From: Lacimicrobium sp. SS2-24
Lineage (GTDB): Bacteria > Pseudomonadota > Gammaproteobacteria > Enterobacterales > Alteromonadaceae
DNA length: 64,000 bases
NCBI RefSeq assembly: GCF_002201535.1
Contig: NZ_NIWW01000002.1
Span: 62,001-126,000 of the forward strand
Direction: 5' to 3'
Shown here: positions 8,459 through 18,051 of the stretch, one piece after another
Numbering within the stretch: the first letter of the stretch is position 1
Layout of the letters: each line of letters opens with the position of its first letter
The notes under the pieces: model-generated
What the model was told of the DNA's origin: nothing
Databases searched by the model: none
The model's input: only the letters and a program-made list of their open reading frames with translations
Position numbers and translations under genes: made by a program

Positions 8459-9709
8459 ATGACTTTTTCGATTAAAGAGATGGCGCAAAAAGCACGAATT
8501 GCCTCACGCCAGCTGGCTAAGCTGACGTCCGTCAAGAAAAACGCAGTATTGCACAGCATTGCTGACAACCTTGAGTCCATGACCGACAGCATTCTTGCGG
8601 CGAATAAAAAAGACGTGGAAGCAGGTCGCCAGGCCGACTTAGCCGAATCCATGCTGGACAGACTGACGCTGGATACGGCCGCCATCGCCAATATTGCCGA
8701 TGCGGTGCGTCAGATTGCAGCACAGGATGACCCCGTTGGCAGCATCCGCGATATTCGTCGTCAGGCAAGTGGCATCGAAGTGGGCAAAATGCGTATTCCT
8801 CTGGGTGTGGTCGCGATGATCTATGAATCACGCCCCAACGTTACCATTGACGCTGCGGCGCTGTGCTTTAAAGCAGGTAATGCAGTGGTGCTGCGTGGCG
8901 GTAAAGAAGCGCTACACTCGAATCTGGCATTGGCTGAATGTATTAAAGCGGCGTTGCAGGAGCACAATGTTGACCCCAATGTGGTGGTAGTGGTGCCAGA
9001 CCCTGATCGCGCGATTATGAATGAACTGATGACGCTGAATGAAGAAATCGATCTGATCATTCCTCGCGGCGGTGAAGGACTGATACGTTTTGTTTCTGAG
9101 AACAGCCGCATCCCGGTTATCCAGCACTATAAAGGGGTGTGTCACCTGTACGTGGACAGCGCGGCCGATGAGGCTAAAGCACTGGGCTTGCTGCAAAACG
9201 GTAAAACCCAGCGCACCGGTGTGTGCAACGCCCTGGAAACGCTGCTGGTGCACAAAGATATTGCACCGAGTTTCCTGCCCATGGCGGCCGCAATGCTGGC
9301 CGAACATAAAGTGCGAGTGCATGCCTGTGAGCAAAGTATTGATTATTTTGACGGTGCGGAAGCGGCCACAGATGAAGACTGGGACGCAGAATACCTGGCG
9401 CTGGAAATTGCGGTACGGGTGGTCGACACCTTTGACGATGCAGTGGCGCATCTTGAGCAATATAGCTCCGGTCACACCGAGGTGATTGCGACTCAGGATT
9501 ACTCCCGCGCACAGCAGTTCATTCGCAGCGTCAATTCCGCGGTGGTGATGGCCAATGCCTCGTCACGTTTCTCTGATGGCGGAGAGCTGGGTCTGGGAGC
9601 CGAGATCGGTATCTCTACCAGTAAGTTGCACGCCTACGGTCCCATGGGGGCAGAATCGCTCACTACGGAGAAGTTTATTGTGCTGGGCGACGGCCATATC
9701 CGCCAGTAA
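8459..9709 (+). CDS. proA: Gamma-glutamyl phosphate reductase (glutamate-5-semialdehyde dehydrogenase)
   Basis: 416 residues from ATG 8459, preceded by AAAGGAG with 6-nt spacing; an in-frame ATG at 8396 lacks this signal and adds sequence not seen in the family. The enzyme reduces gamma-glutamyl phosphate with NADPH to glutamate semialdehyde, which cyclises towards proline. Hallmarks are IYESRPNVTIDAAALC, VLRGGKEA, LIIPRGGEGLI and the catalytic cysteine region KTQRTGVCNALETLLV. The C-terminus ASSRFSDGGELGLGAEIGIS is intact. Second gene of proBA, followed by a rho-independent terminator. Confidence 0.97.
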   Translation: MTFSIKEMAQKARIASRQLAKLTSVKKNAVLHSIADNLESMTDSILAANKKDVEAGRQADLAESMLDRLTLDTAAIANIADAVRQIAAQDDPVGSIRDIRRQASGIEVGKMRIPLGVVAMIYESRPNVTIDAAALCFKAGNAVVLRGGKEALHSNLALAECIKAALQEHNVDPNVVVVVPDPDRAIMNELMTLNEEIDLIIPRGGEGLIRFVSENSRIPVIQHYKGVCHLYVDSAADEAKALGLLQNGKTQRTGVCNALETLLVHKDIAPSFLPMAAAMLAEHKVRVHACEQSIDYFDGAEAATDEDWDAEYLALEIAVRVVDTFDDAVAHLEQYSSGHTEVIATQDYSRAQQFIRSVNSAVVMANASSRFSDGGELGLGAEIGISTSKLHAYGPMGAESLTTEKFIVLGDGHIRQ

Positions 9710-9728
9710 AGAATGAATTATGAAGCGT

Positions 9729-9757
9729 AAGGGCTCCGCATGGAGCCCTTTTTATTT
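9729..9757 (+). terminator. Rho-independent terminator of proBA
   Basis: A 9-bp stem, AAGGGCTCC (9729-9737) with GGAGCCCTT (9742-9750), a 4-nt loop and then TTTATTT. It begins about 20 bp after the proA stop. Confidence 0.88.
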
Positions 9758-9772
9758 GAACGCCCGACAGCC

Positions 9773-10042
9773 CTATTCACGCTCCAGTTGTTTGATCTTT
9801 TGATGCAGCTCCCAGGCAGGATCGGTGACTAATGTTTCCAGCACCTGAATACGTTCCTGTAGTTGCTGAATATGATGATCCTTGTCTTGAGTCCGCTCTG
9901 TGGGTTTGCAATCAAAAGGATTGTCTACCTCTGCATTAAACCAGGCAATCAGTTTCCAGTGGTATTTTTTATCAAGCCAGCAAAGCAGCAGATAGCCGGA
10001 CAGCAGCGCCATCACTAATAAACTTGTCGTCAAAGTCGTCAT
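9773..10042 (-). CDS. Small membrane-anchored coiled-coil protein, PspB-like
   Basis: 89 residues with one N-terminal transmembrane helix (about 5-23) followed by a charged region and a helix HIQQLQERIQVLETLVTD ending in a tryptophan. The layout (short membrane anchor plus the RIQ-LE-LVTD...W coiled coil) resembles the phage-shock protein PspB, which works with PspC in envelope stress. No pspA or pspC lies nearby, so a role in the Psp response is not supported by context. It is convergent with proA and divergent from the carbonic anhydrase gene. Treat the similarity as structural. Confidence 0.65.
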   Translation of the reverse strand: MTTLTTSLLVMALLSGYLLLCWLDKKYHWKLIAWFNAEVDNPFDCKPTERTQDKDHHIQQLQERIQVLETLVTDPAWELHQKIKQLERE

Positions 10043-10196
10043 ATTTTACCCCTGTCATGTTGAGTGAGTGAAACCGGTCATCAAGGTTAGTCGTAGCCAT
10101 CACGGAATCCTTACAAAATTTTCTTGGCTAAGGTCGGCTTTGATCTTGTTATAAAACCCTCTAGAATCCCTTCACACTCCCAATAACGGACCTGCC

Positions 10197-10796
10197 ATGC
10201 CAGCTATTACGGAATTGTTCGAAAAAAACCGCCAGTGGGCTGAGCGCACTGTGGAATCGGAACCTGATTTTTTTAAGAAGCTATCTGAACAGCAGACGCC
10301 GGAGTACTTGTGGATTGGATGTGCTGACAGCCGAGTACCGGCCAATCAGCTCTTAGACCTGTTGCCTGGTGACATTTTCGTGCACCGCAATGTGGCGAAT
10401 CTGGTAATACATACCGACTTGAACTGTCTGTCTGTGCTTCAGTATGCAGTTGAAGTGCTCAAGGTGAAGCACATCATTGTTTGCGGCCATTATGGTTGTG
10501 GCGGGGTAGAGGCTGCATTGGCAAACAGGCAGTTAGGATTAATCGACAACTGGCTGGCCCATATTCAGGATATTGCCACTTACCACTGGCCGGCGCTGGA
10601 ACCACTGTCACCCGAAGACAGGGTGCAAAAGCTGTGTGAGCTCAATGTCCTGGAGCAGGCAAGGAACATTCGCCGCACCTCTATCGTCCGTGATGCACTG
10701 AGCAGAGGCCAGGAATTGCGTATTCACAGTTGGATCTACAGCTTGCGCAATGGCCGTCTGACCGATGTGGAAGCCAAGTACCGCGAAGCAGAGTAG
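10197..10796 (+). CDS. can: Beta-class carbonic anhydrase
   Basis: A 199-residue zinc enzyme that interconverts CO2 and bicarbonate. The zinc ligands are visible as C42 and D44 (CADSR), H98 and C101 (GHYGCGG), with the Asp-Arg dyad D44/R46. The motifs GDIFVHRNVANLV and HSWIYSLRNGRL match the E. coli Can/CynT2 subfamily and the length is slightly short of 220. It supplies bicarbonate for carboxylases. The MOSC-domain gene starts 8 bp after its stop, so they are likely co-transcribed. Confidence 0.94.
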   Translation: MPAITELFEKNRQWAERTVESEPDFFKKLSEQQTPEYLWIGCADSRVPANQLLDLLPGDIFVHRNVANLVIHTDLNCLSVLQYAVEVLKVKHIIVCGHYGCGGVEAALANRQLGLIDNWLAHIQDIATYHWPALEPLSPEDRVQKLCELNVLEQARNIRRTSIVRDALSRGQELRIHSWIYSLRNGRLTDVEAKYREAE

Positions 10797-10804
10797 CTAG
10801 GTCA

Positions 10805-11620
10805 ATGACGGCAACCTTATCCGCACTGACCTTATACCCGATAAAATCTACCCGCGGGCTGCAGGTATCCCGCGCGGTGGCCACCGCCGAAGGTCTGGCC
10901 TTTGACCGTCGCTTTATGCTGGCCGATGAAAAAGGTCGCATGTTGACAGGCCGGGCTCTGCCAAAGCTGGTGCAGGTGCAGGCTACACCAACACCTCTTG
11001 GCTTGTTGGTGACCCATGCTCAGATGCCCCCCTTGCAACTGGATTTTGCCGCATTTACAGGCGCACGCTGCCAAACCCATGTGTGGAAGGACCATTTCAG
11101 CGCGTTTGCCACCCATAGTGATGCGAATCACTGGTTTTCCACCTTGCTGGACCGCCCCTGCCAATTACTATATGCCGGCACCGAGTCACCACGATTCAGT
11201 GAAAGTGCCAATACGACGGTGAGTTTTGCCGATGGATTCCCTCTGCTGCTGTTATCAGAAGCGTCACTGGCAGATCTCAATGCTCGCTGTCAGCAGCGTC
11301 ATAGCATGGCTCAGTTCCGGCCCAATCTGGTGGTAACCAATACCGCAGCGTTTGCCGAAGACAGCTGGTCCCGCATTCGTGTGGGTGAGGTGGAATTGCA
11401 ATTAGACTGTCCGTGCAGTCGCTGTATTTTTGTGACCCGCGATGCCGACAGCGGCGATTTTCTGCCCCAGCGCGAGCCTCTGAACACTCTGGCTCAGTTT
11501 CGTAAAGACCAGCACGGTAAGATTAACTTTGGTATGAATGTCACGGTAATCAAAGGCGGTGTACTGGAATTGGGCGGTGAGATTGAGGTGTTGGAACACA
11601 GAGTGGCAGAAACTTATTAA
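10805..11620 (+). CDS. MOSC domain protein (YcbX N-terminal type, lacking the ferredoxin domain)
   Basis: 271 residues from ATG 10805, where the conserved MOSC N-terminal beta-barrel begins (LSALTLYPIKSTRGL); an earlier in-frame codon inside can is disregarded. The C-terminal MOSC domain has the expected cysteine segment CPCSRCIFVTRD and the FGMNV motif. YcbX and mARC proteins with this core reduce N-hydroxylated compounds using a molybdenum cofactor bound through the MOSC cysteine. E. coli YcbX carries an additional C-terminal [2Fe-2S] ferredoxin domain (about 100 residues) that is absent here, so electrons must come from a separate partner. Co-transcribed with can. Confidence 0.85.
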   Translation: MTATLSALTLYPIKSTRGLQVSRAVATAEGLAFDRRFMLADEKGRMLTGRALPKLVQVQATPTPLGLLVTHAQMPPLQLDFAAFTGARCQTHVWKDHFSAFATHSDANHWFSTLLDRPCQLLYAGTESPRFSESANTTVSFADGFPLLLLSEASLADLNARCQQRHSMAQFRPNLVVTNTAAFAEDSWSRIRVGEVELQLDCPCSRCIFVTRDADSGDFLPQREPLNTLAQFRKDQHGKINFGMNVTVIKGGVLELGGEIEVLEHRVAETY

Positions 11621-11641
11621 GGATTGGCCAGTCTGGCCGGG

Positions 11642-11672
11642 AATAAAAAAAGCCCGGTCAAACTGACCGGGC
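11642..11672 (-). terminator. Rho-independent terminator of ilvC
   Basis: GCCCGGTCA (11652-11660) and TGACCGGGC (11664-11672) form a 9-bp stem with a 3-nt loop. Read on the minus strand it is followed by seven Ts (11651-11645). It lies about 58 bp past the ilvC stop and 30 bp past the convergent MOSC gene. Confidence 0.88.
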
Positions 11673-11729
11673 AACAACAGGTGCCAGGCACCTAACGACA
11701 GAAAATGGGAGAAATTTTCTGCGACTTGC

Positions 11730-13214
11730 TTAATGGTTGGCGACGATAGCTTTCATATCCGTCATATAGCCACGCAGCGTATCACCAATCTTTTCAACCG
11801 GATGCTGACGAATGGCGGCATTAACCTGAACCAGTGTCTTATTGTCCACACTGTTGCTGTCCAGCTTCAGCCCCTTGCCGATAACATCTGTACTCAGGCC
11901 CGGCATGAACTGCTCAGCCAGTAACGGCATGGCCGCATTGGCAAACAAGTAGTTCCCGTATTCTGCGGTGTCAGATATCACCACGTTCATTTCATACAGA
12001 CGCTTACGGGCAATGGTATTGGCGATCAGCGGCGTTTCATGCAGTGATTCGTAGTACGCCGATTCTGGCAGCATACCCGACTCCACCATGACGTCGAAGG
12101 CCAGCTCTACACCGGCTTTGATCATGGCTACCAGTAGAATGCCGTTGTCGAAGAACTCCTGCTCATCGATGGTACCGGTGTATTGTGGCGCTTGTTCAAA
12201 TGCACTCTGGCGGGTTTGTTCACGCCATTTCAATAAATTGGCATCACCGTCAGCCCAATCCTGCATCATAGTGCGAGAGAACTCGCCGCTGAGAATGTCG
12301 TCCTGGTGCTTTTCGAATAACGGGCGCAGCAGTGACTTGAGGCTTTCTGACAGTTCCTGCGCTTTCAGTTTGCCCGGGTTGGAAAGCCTGTCCATCATAT
12401 TGGTGACACCACCGATCTTCAGCGCTTCGGTAATGGCCTGTAATCCATACTGAATCAGCGCGGCGGCATAGGCCTTATCGATGCCGTCGGCGACCATTTT
12501 GTCAAAAGCGAGCAGGGCTGCGGTTTGTTGCATGCCGCAAAGAATTGTCTGCTCACCCATCAGGTCTGACTTCACTTCGGCTACAAAGGAGGACTCCAGT
12601 ACACCGGCACGATCTCCACCTGTGGCAGAAGCCAGCGCCTTGGCAATCTCCAGGCCCTGACCCTGAGGATCATTCTCTGGATGCACGGCGATGAGGGTCG
12701 GTACACCAAAGCCACGCTTATATTCTTCGCGCACTTCTGTACCGGGGCATTTGGGCGCACACATGACTACAGTGATGTCGTCACGAATTTGCTGACCTTC
12801 TTCGACGATGTTGAAGCCGTGTGAGTAGGACAATGCCGCGCCTTTTTTCATCAGCGGCATCACCGCTTCAATCACATTGGCGTGCTGCTTGTCAGGCGTC
12901 AGGTTATATACCAGGTCTGCCTCAGGAATCAGCTGCTGGTATGTACCTACGGTAAAACCATTACTGCTGGCACGCTGATAGGAATCACGTTTCTCATCGA
13001 TCGCACTCTGGCGCAATGCATACGCCACATCCAGGCCAGAATCACGCATGTTGAGGCCCTGATTAAGGCCCTGGGCACCACAACCAACGATGACAATTTT
13101 CTTACCTTTTAAGAATTCACAACCAGATTTAAATTCGTCGCGGTTCATAAACCGGCAACGACCTAACTGGTCCAGCTGCTCTCTGAGCTTCAGAGAATTA
13201 AAATAATTTGCCAT
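11730..13214 (-). CDS. ilvC: Ketol-acid reductoisomerase (class II)
   Basis: 494 residues, the long class II form typical of E. coli-type gammaproteobacteria. It isomerises and reduces acetolactate or acetohydroxybutyrate with NADPH and Mg2+ in Val/Leu/Ile synthesis. The Rossmann motif [18 protein letters not shown] is near residue 44, and the metal/catalytic segments [17 protein letters not shown] and [11 protein letters not shown] are present, followed by the duplicated C-terminal helical domain. It is transcribed divergently from ilvY across a 151-bp region, the arrangement in which IlvY activates ilvC upon substrate binding. Confidence 0.98.
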   Translation of the reverse strand: MANYFNSLKLREQLDQLGRCRFMNRDEFKSGCEFLKGKKIVIVGCGAQGLNQGLNMRDSGLDVAYALRQSAIDEKRDSYQRASSNGFTVGTYQQLIPEADLVYNLTPDKQHANVIEAVMPLMKKGAALSYSHGFNIVEEGQQIRDDITVVMCAPKCPGTEVREEYKRGFGVPTLIAVHPENDPQGQGLEIAKALASATGGDRAGVLESSFVAEVKSDLMGEQTILCGMQQTAALLAFDKMVADGIDKAYAAALIQYGLQAITEALKIGGVTNMMDRLSNPGKLKAQELSESLKSLLRPLFEKHQDDILSGEFSRTMMQDWADGDANLLKWREQTRQSAFEQAPQYTGTIDEQEFFDNGILLVAMIKAGVELAFDVMVESGMLPESAYYESLHETPLIANTIARKRLYEMNVVISDTAEYGNYLFANAAMPLLAEQFMPGLSTDVIGKGLKLDSNSVDNKTLVQVNAAIRQHPVEKIGDTLRGYMTDMKAIVANH

Positions 13215-13334
13215 TTCTTGCTCCAGCTATCCCGCATCAGCAGGATGATAATCTTCTTCTTACAAGCCAGTGACGTACTTGTATGTTGGCGAGGATAATA
13301 GACTAGCCAGTGTGTTGAATAAAATGATATATAT

Positions 13335-13362
13335 GCAATATAACGTTTCATAATACGCAATA
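13335..13362. promoter_or_regulatory. Candidate IlvY binding region between ilvC and ilvY
   Basis: Two direct GCAATA hexamers at 13335-13340 and 13357-13362 are spaced 22 bp, about two helical turns, in the AT-rich ilvC/ilvY intergenic region. IlvY binds tandem sites in this gap in E. coli, and the E. coli operators contain TTGCAA-type sequences. The match is suggestive only. Confidence 0.35.
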
Positions 13363-13365
13363 AAT

Positions 13366-14223
13366 ATGGATATCCGTTCATTACAGTTGTTTCAACACCT
13401 GGCGACCAGCCTGCATTTTGCTAAAACCGCTGAGGCGATGTTTGTATCACCCTCTACGCTCAGCCGTGCCATTCAGCGACTTGAGCAGGAGTGCGGGGCG
13501 CCATTGTTTGTGCGCGATAACCGTAATGTCAGACTGACCGCTGCAGGCAGTCGGGTTCTGGATTTCAGTGTTCGTCTGCTACAGGAATGGCAACAGGTAA
13601 GATCTGAGATACAGCAACAGAGTCAGGTTGTGCAGGGAGAGCTTTCCCTGTTCTGTTCCGTCACGGCAAGCTACAGTCATCTGCCGGCCTTGTTGGAGCG
13701 ATTTCGCCATCGCTATCCTCAGGTTGAGATCAAGTTAACGACGGGGGATCCCGCTATGTCCGTCGAAAATGTCCGCACTAAACAAGCCGATCTAGCCATC
13801 GCCGTGGCCTCGCCTGAGTTCGCCGATGAGTTGTGGTTTCAACATCTTGATACCCTGCCCCTGGTGCTGATTTGTCCTGGTAACCTGGGTGTGACGCAGT
13901 TACAGCAAATAGACTGGCGGCAGGTCTCTATGGTGTTACCGGAGTCCGGCCCGTCCCGCCGTATCGTTTATCACTGGTTTGCGGAGCGGGGCATCCGTCC
14001 GAATGTTTATGCGTCGGTGGCCGGCAACGAAGCCATTGTCAGCATGGTGGCGCTGGGGTGCGGCCTGGGCATTGTCCCGCGGCCGGTGGTGGAGCAGTCG
14101 GTACTGGCGAATCAGCTTACCATGATCACCTTGCCAGACATTGAATCCTTCCAGTTGGGCATTTGCTGCCTTAAAGAGCGGGCCAAAGAGCCCCTGATTC
14201 AGGCTCTGATGGCGCAGATTTAG
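13366..14223 (+). CDS. ilvY: LysR-family activator of ilvC
   Basis: 285 residues. The N-terminal winged helix-turn-helix includes FAKTAEAMFVSPSTLSRAIQRLE, close to E. coli IlvY, and FVRDNRNVRLTAAG follows. The substrate-binding domain contains FCSVTASYSHLP, EIKLTTGDPAMSVE, VALGCGLGIVP and ELGIC-like segments typical of IlvY rather than of general LysR proteins. IlvY senses acetolactate/acetohydroxybutyrate and activates ilvC. The divergent ilvC neighbour supports the name. The start is near the ilvC promoter, so autoregulation is likely. Confidence 0.94.
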   Translation: MDIRSLQLFQHLATSLHFAKTAEAMFVSPSTLSRAIQRLEQECGAPLFVRDNRNVRLTAAGSRVLDFSVRLLQEWQQVRSEIQQQSQVVQGELSLFCSVTASYSHLPALLERFRHRYPQVEIKLTTGDPAMSVENVRTKQADLAIAVASPEFADELWFQHLDTLPLVLICPGNLGVTQLQQIDWRQVSMVLPESGPSRRIVYHWFAERGIRPNVYASVAGNEAIVSMVALGCGLGIVPRPVVEQSVLANQLTMITLPDIESFQLGICCLKERAKEPLIQALMAQI

Positions 14224-14308
14224 TGCGCTCGCCCTTACTCTCTGTTTAGCTGGTCGGGTCGCCAACTCTGTGTGTACGTTGATATAACCTTCTTCCCCTG
14301 TTCGGATA

Positions 14309-14335
14309 CAAAAAAACCCGGCGGCGGCCGGGTTT
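14309..14335 (-). terminator. Rho-independent terminator of the FGE-fold protein gene
   Basis: AAACCCGGC (14314-14322) and GCCGGGTTT (14327-14335) form a 9-bp stem with a 4-nt loop. On the minus strand the stem is followed by a run of Ts (complement of the A-run at 14311-14316). It lies 26 bp after the stop of the 14361-16244 gene. Confidence 0.82.
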
Positions 14336-14360
14336 CAAAGGAGGGGATGTGCGCGTGTTA

Positions 14361-16244
14361 TCAGCGTTCGCGCACTACCCGCAGCCCGATATAGTTGGCC
14401 CGGAATTCTGAATCCAGCTCCATACGCGTAGATACACGTGCCAGGCGTGGGGCGAAGTTCCAGGCGCCACCGCGAACCACGGCGCCATTGCCGGCTGAAC
14501 TGTTAATGGTCCATTCCCACACATTGCCGACCGTATCAAACAGCCCAAACTTATTGCGGTCGAAGGAAGACACTGGCGCTGCGGCGATATTGGACCACTG
14601 ACTGCCGCACCAGCCGCAGTTAGCATTACCTGTGCCGACGCTTTCACCCCACCAGTAATCGGTTTCTGTGCCACCTCTGGCGGCATATTCCCATTCAATC
14701 TCTGTAGGCAGACGGTATTTCTTGCCACTGGCTTCGGTAAGCCAGTTTACATAGGCCTGTGCGTCCCGCTGACTGATACAGACAACCGGGTGTTTGTCGC
14801 TGTTGGCATAGCCGGGTGTGCGCCAGTTTAATTGTTCCTGCCATACTGGTGAGCCCTGCTCATAGTAGGCACAGCCTTTGTTTTTCTCAGCATCGGTGAC
14901 ATAGCTGGTTTCTTCCACAAAGCGTCGGAAATCCGCTACGGTGATTTCGGTCTCGCCAATACCAAAGGAATTGTCCAGGGTTTGAGTTTCTACCGGACGC
15001 TCGTTTTCCAGACCGTTACCGGAGATGTCGCCCATGCGATAGGAGCCTGCGGGGATGACGATTAACTGAGGTCCCGGCTCGTCACCATGCAGAATGTCCT
15101 GCACTTTCTCGCCTTTGTTAAAGGCAAACTGCGCGCGCTGCAACTCAACACGCAGCGTGGTGCTTTCTTTAAGATCTATGGTATCGGTGTAGGTTTCGTA
15201 ACCACGCTTAACCACTTCAATATCATGAGGCCCTGCGGGCAGCATAATTTGCAGGCGGGTAGAGCCATAGCTGACGCCATCAATAAAGACTTCATCGTCG
15301 TAAACATTCGACCGTATGGTCAGCTCGTACATGACTGATTCATCAGCGCCTAACTGACTGCCATCCTGAGGCAAGGTGATCACTTTCGCGACCTCCGGTG
15401 GCGTGCGTTCAGCAACACAATAACGGCTGTCTAAACCTAGCAGCTGACAGGCTTGGGTGCGTCGGAGGCTACCCTTCACATCTACGTTCAGCTGTACGGC
15501 ATAGTTACCCGCACCACTGAACCCGTCACGGGCCACTTCACTACGCAGAATTTGCACAAACACATCAGAGTAAGGACGATGTTGTTTGGCGGCGGCGGCC
15601 TCGGTCAGATCATCGTAGAGCTGGTCAAGGAAGCGCTTGGAGGCTTTTTGTTTAGCCAGTGCTTTACCGCGATCGGTACACTTGCCCAACGTTTCGTTTC
15701 TGTCACAGGTCACTTCGTGATTAACCGTCAGGTTTTCCTGGCGGTTAAACTCTTTGACCAGGCGATCAACGCGGGCATTGTTGAGTTGTTCTTTGAGGCT
15801 TTCTATCTTGTTCAGCAGACTGTGCTTGGACAGACGCAACTGCTCCACATCAAGGAGTTTTGACTGCCATTCGTTATAGTTGGCGGTAATCGCGTCTTTG
15901 TTTTCTTTGTGTGCACGGACAGCGGCAAGATAGGCCTGGCGAGCGTCGTTGATATCAATGCTAGGATCTTCAATTGTGCGTTCATACTGCACATTCATTT
16001 CATTCAGGCGTAACTGGCGTGTGTGCTCCAGCTCTTTACCTTTTTCTCTCAACGAGGCCAACTCCCGCTCCAGCTGGGCGGCCATAGAGATTTCATTCTC
16101 CAGGGTCCGGTGATAGCTGTCGTATTCGCTTTGGTTGGTTTGAATTTGCTGTTGTATTTCCTCTACGGATGAATTTTCCGCTGCGATCAGGCCCGCCGAA
16201 TGTATCAGGGCTATCGCTAGAGCAAGGTGTGCTATTCGCTTCAT
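14361..16244 (-). CDS. Secreted coiled-coil/PEGA/FGE-sulfatase-fold protein, apparently non-catalytic
   Basis: 627 residues in four parts. A signal peptide (MKRIAHLALAIALIHSAG...) is followed by a long coiled-coil region (about 25-170), a middle domain with a few cysteines, a PEGA beta-domain (about 310-370: VFIDGVSYGST, LPAGPHDIEVVKRGYE) and a C-terminal SUMF1/FGE domain (about 395-625: IPAGSYRMGD, RLPTEIEWEYAARGG, GNVWEW, VVRGGAWN). The segment after RGGAW has no cysteines, whereas true formylglycine-generating enzymes carry the catalytic pair there, so sulfatase activation is unlikely. A CGWC pair, common in this subgroup, is present. It probably has a binding or scaffold role in the periplasm (inference). 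Monocistronic with its own terminator. Confidence 0.85.
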   Translation of the reverse strand: MKRIAHLALAIALIHSAGLIAAENSSVEEIQQQIQTNQSEYDSYHRTLENEISMAAQLERELASLREKGKELEHTRQLRLNEMNVQYERTIEDPSIDINDARQAYLAAVRAHKENKDAITANYNEWQSKLLDVEQLRLSKHSLLNKIESLKEQLNNARVDRLVKEFNRQENLTVNHEVTCDRNETLGKCTDRGKALAKQKASKRFLDQLYDDLTEAAAAKQHRPYSDVFVQILRSEVARDGFSGAGNYAVQLNVDVKGSLRRTQACQLLGLDSRYCVAERTPPEVAKVITLPQDGSQLGADESVMYELTIRSNVYDDEVFIDGVSYGSTRLQIMLPAGPHDIEVVKRGYETYTDTIDLKESTTLRVELQRAQFAFNKGEKVQDILHGDEPGPQLIVIPAGSYRMGDISGNGLENERPVETQTLDNSFGIGETEITVADFRRFVEETSYVTDAEKNKGCAYYEQGSPVWQEQLNWRTPGYANSDKHPVVCISQRDAQAYVNWLTEASGKKYRLPTEIEWEYAARGGTETDYWWGESVGTGNANCGWCGSQWSNIAAAPVSSFDRNKFGLFDTVGNVWEWTINSSAGNGAVVRGGAWNFAPRLARVSTRMELDSEFRANYIGLRVVRER

Positions 16245-16443
16245 TATTCCATTCCAAACGGGTCGCCAGCCGGCAAACTGCTATTATTTTTTTGGGCGTA
16301 GTTTTATCTAAAACGGCGACGATTAATTGGTTTTCTAATTGTCGCAGTAAGGCCCTATGCTATTGAGTTGTCAAGTAAAGCGCAAGTATCATAGGTGCTT
16401 ATTGGTGATTAATTCGCACAACCAAAGCAAAGGCAGGGCTGCG

Positions 16444-17964
16444 CTACTGGCTTAGTAGTTGATTCAGTAAGCGATCGAAGCTGCGGTATTGTAATGCTTC
16501 AGCCAGATGGTCTTTGCTGATCTGTGCGTGGTTGTCCAGATCGGCAATGGTGCGCGCTACTTTAAGGATGCGATGGTATGTGCGCACAGAGAGACCGAGT
16601 CGCTCACTGCTGCTGACCAGAAACTGGTGGTCGGCGGGGTGCAGCTCACTGCTTTGCGCCAGTTCTGCGCTGTTTAACAGGGCATTGGCCTTACCGCAGC
16701 GTTTCAGTTGCCGGGTTCTGGCCCGTAATACCCGCTCACGCACGACCTGGCTGCTCTCCCCGCGTTGTTGAATTTCCTCGGCGAACTGGCCCTTGGGCAA
16801 TTTGGGGACATCCACCTGCAAGTCGATGCGATCCAGAAACGGGCCAGAAATTCGGTTCAGATACCGCAATATTTGATCCGGTGTGCTGCGTCTGTCCTCC
16901 TGATTTCCGGTGGGACTCGGATTCATGGCTGCAATCAACTGAAATCTGGCGGGAAAAACCGCCTGACGAGCGGCGCGTGATATGGATACCTGCCCCGATT
17001 CGAGAGGTTCCCGAAGCACATCCAGCACCTTGCGTTCAAACTCAGGTAACTCGTCCAGGAACAACACGCCGTTGTGAGCCAGTGAAATTTCACCTGGCCT
17101 CGGGGTGCTTCCACCGCCTACCAGTGCCACTGCCGAACTGGTGTGGTGTGGATGACGAAAGGGACGAATGCGCCAGCCCTTCGGATCAATGGTTTTGCCG
17201 CTGATGGAATAGATGGCAGCAGTTTGCAGCGCTTCTTCTTCGCTCATGGGGGGCAAAATGGTCATTAATCGGTTGGCAAGCATGGTTTTTCCGGTACCTG
17301 GGGGACCGGTCATCAGCAGGTTGTGGCCTCCGGCGGCGGCAATCTCCAGAGCACGCTTGGCCACAGACTGACCGATAATATCGCGCAGGTCTAACGTGGT
17401 TATGGCATCGTCATAGCCGGCATGGGTGACAGCATCGGCCAGCGGTAAAACCTGCTGGCCTATCAAATGATGGTAAACCTCTAACAACTGGGTAGCCGGG
17501 AACAGCCTGGCCCGGCGGATTAACGCGGCTTCTTCAGTGTTGGGATGAGGCAGAATCAGCGCGCGGTTGTTCTGACAGGTCGCGTAAGCCATGGGCAATG
17601 CTCCCTGTATGGCCCGTAATTCCCCGGTTAATGCCAGCTCGCCAACCAGTTCATGCTTATCCAGAGCGGACTGCTCAATCTGACCACTTGCGGCAATAAT
17701 GCCGATGGCAATGGCAAGGTCAAAGCGCCCGCCTTCTTTGGGTAAATCAGCAGGCGCTAGGTTCACGGTGATGCGCCGGGCAGGAAACTCAAATCCCGAG
17801 TTAATCAGCGCACTACGTACGCGATCTCTTGATTCACGCACCGAGGCTTCCGGTAAGCCAACAATATTAAAGGCGGGAAGGCCGTTGGCCAGATGTACTT
17901 CGACCCTAATCGGTGGTGCGTCAACGCCCACACTTGCCCGGGTATGCGTAATGGCTAAGGACAT
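16444..17964 (-). CDS. comM: YifB/ComM family Mg-chelatase-like AAA+ ATPase
   Basis: 506 residues. The N-terminal ChlI domain (MSLAITHTRASVGVDAPPI, FNIVGLPEASVRESRDRV) is followed by the AAA+ Mg-chelatase module with Walker A GPPGTGKTMLANRL, Walker B LFLDELPEF and the sensor segment AAMNPSP, and a C-terminal helical lid with SVRTYHRILKVARTIADL. Homologues (ComM in Vibrio and Haemophilus) are hexameric helicases that promote branch migration during natural transformation; YifB is the E. coli name. No other competence gene is in this window. Full length and intact. Confidence 0.93.
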   Translation of the reverse strand: MSLAITHTRASVGVDAPPIRVEVHLANGLPAFNIVGLPEASVRESRDRVRSALINSGFEFPARRITVNLAPADLPKEGGRFDLAIAIGIIAASGQIEQSALDKHELVGELALTGELRAIQGALPMAYATCQNNRALILPHPNTEEAALIRRARLFPATQLLEVYHHLIGQQVLPLADAVTHAGYDDAITTLDLRDIIGQSVAKRALEIAAAGGHNLLMTGPPGTGKTMLANRLMTILPPMSEEEALQTAAIYSISGKTIDPKGWRIRPFRHPHHTSSAVALVGGGSTPRPGEISLAHNGVLFLDELPEFERKVLDVLREPLESGQVSISRAARQAVFPARFQLIAAMNPSPTGNQEDRRSTPDQILRYLNRISGPFLDRIDLQVDVPKLPKGQFAEEIQQRGESSQVVRERVLRARTRQLKRCGKANALLNSAELAQSSELHPADHQFLVSSSERLGLSVRTYHRILKVARTIADLDNHAQISKDHLAEALQYRSFDRLLNQLLSQ

Positions 17965-18051
17965 GGATGAATCCTTTCATAATCTGATCCCTAAGGTAGT
18001 TATAGCAAGGTTTTGCCGACTAAGTGGTAGCAATCGGGGTGAAGTGCAAAC

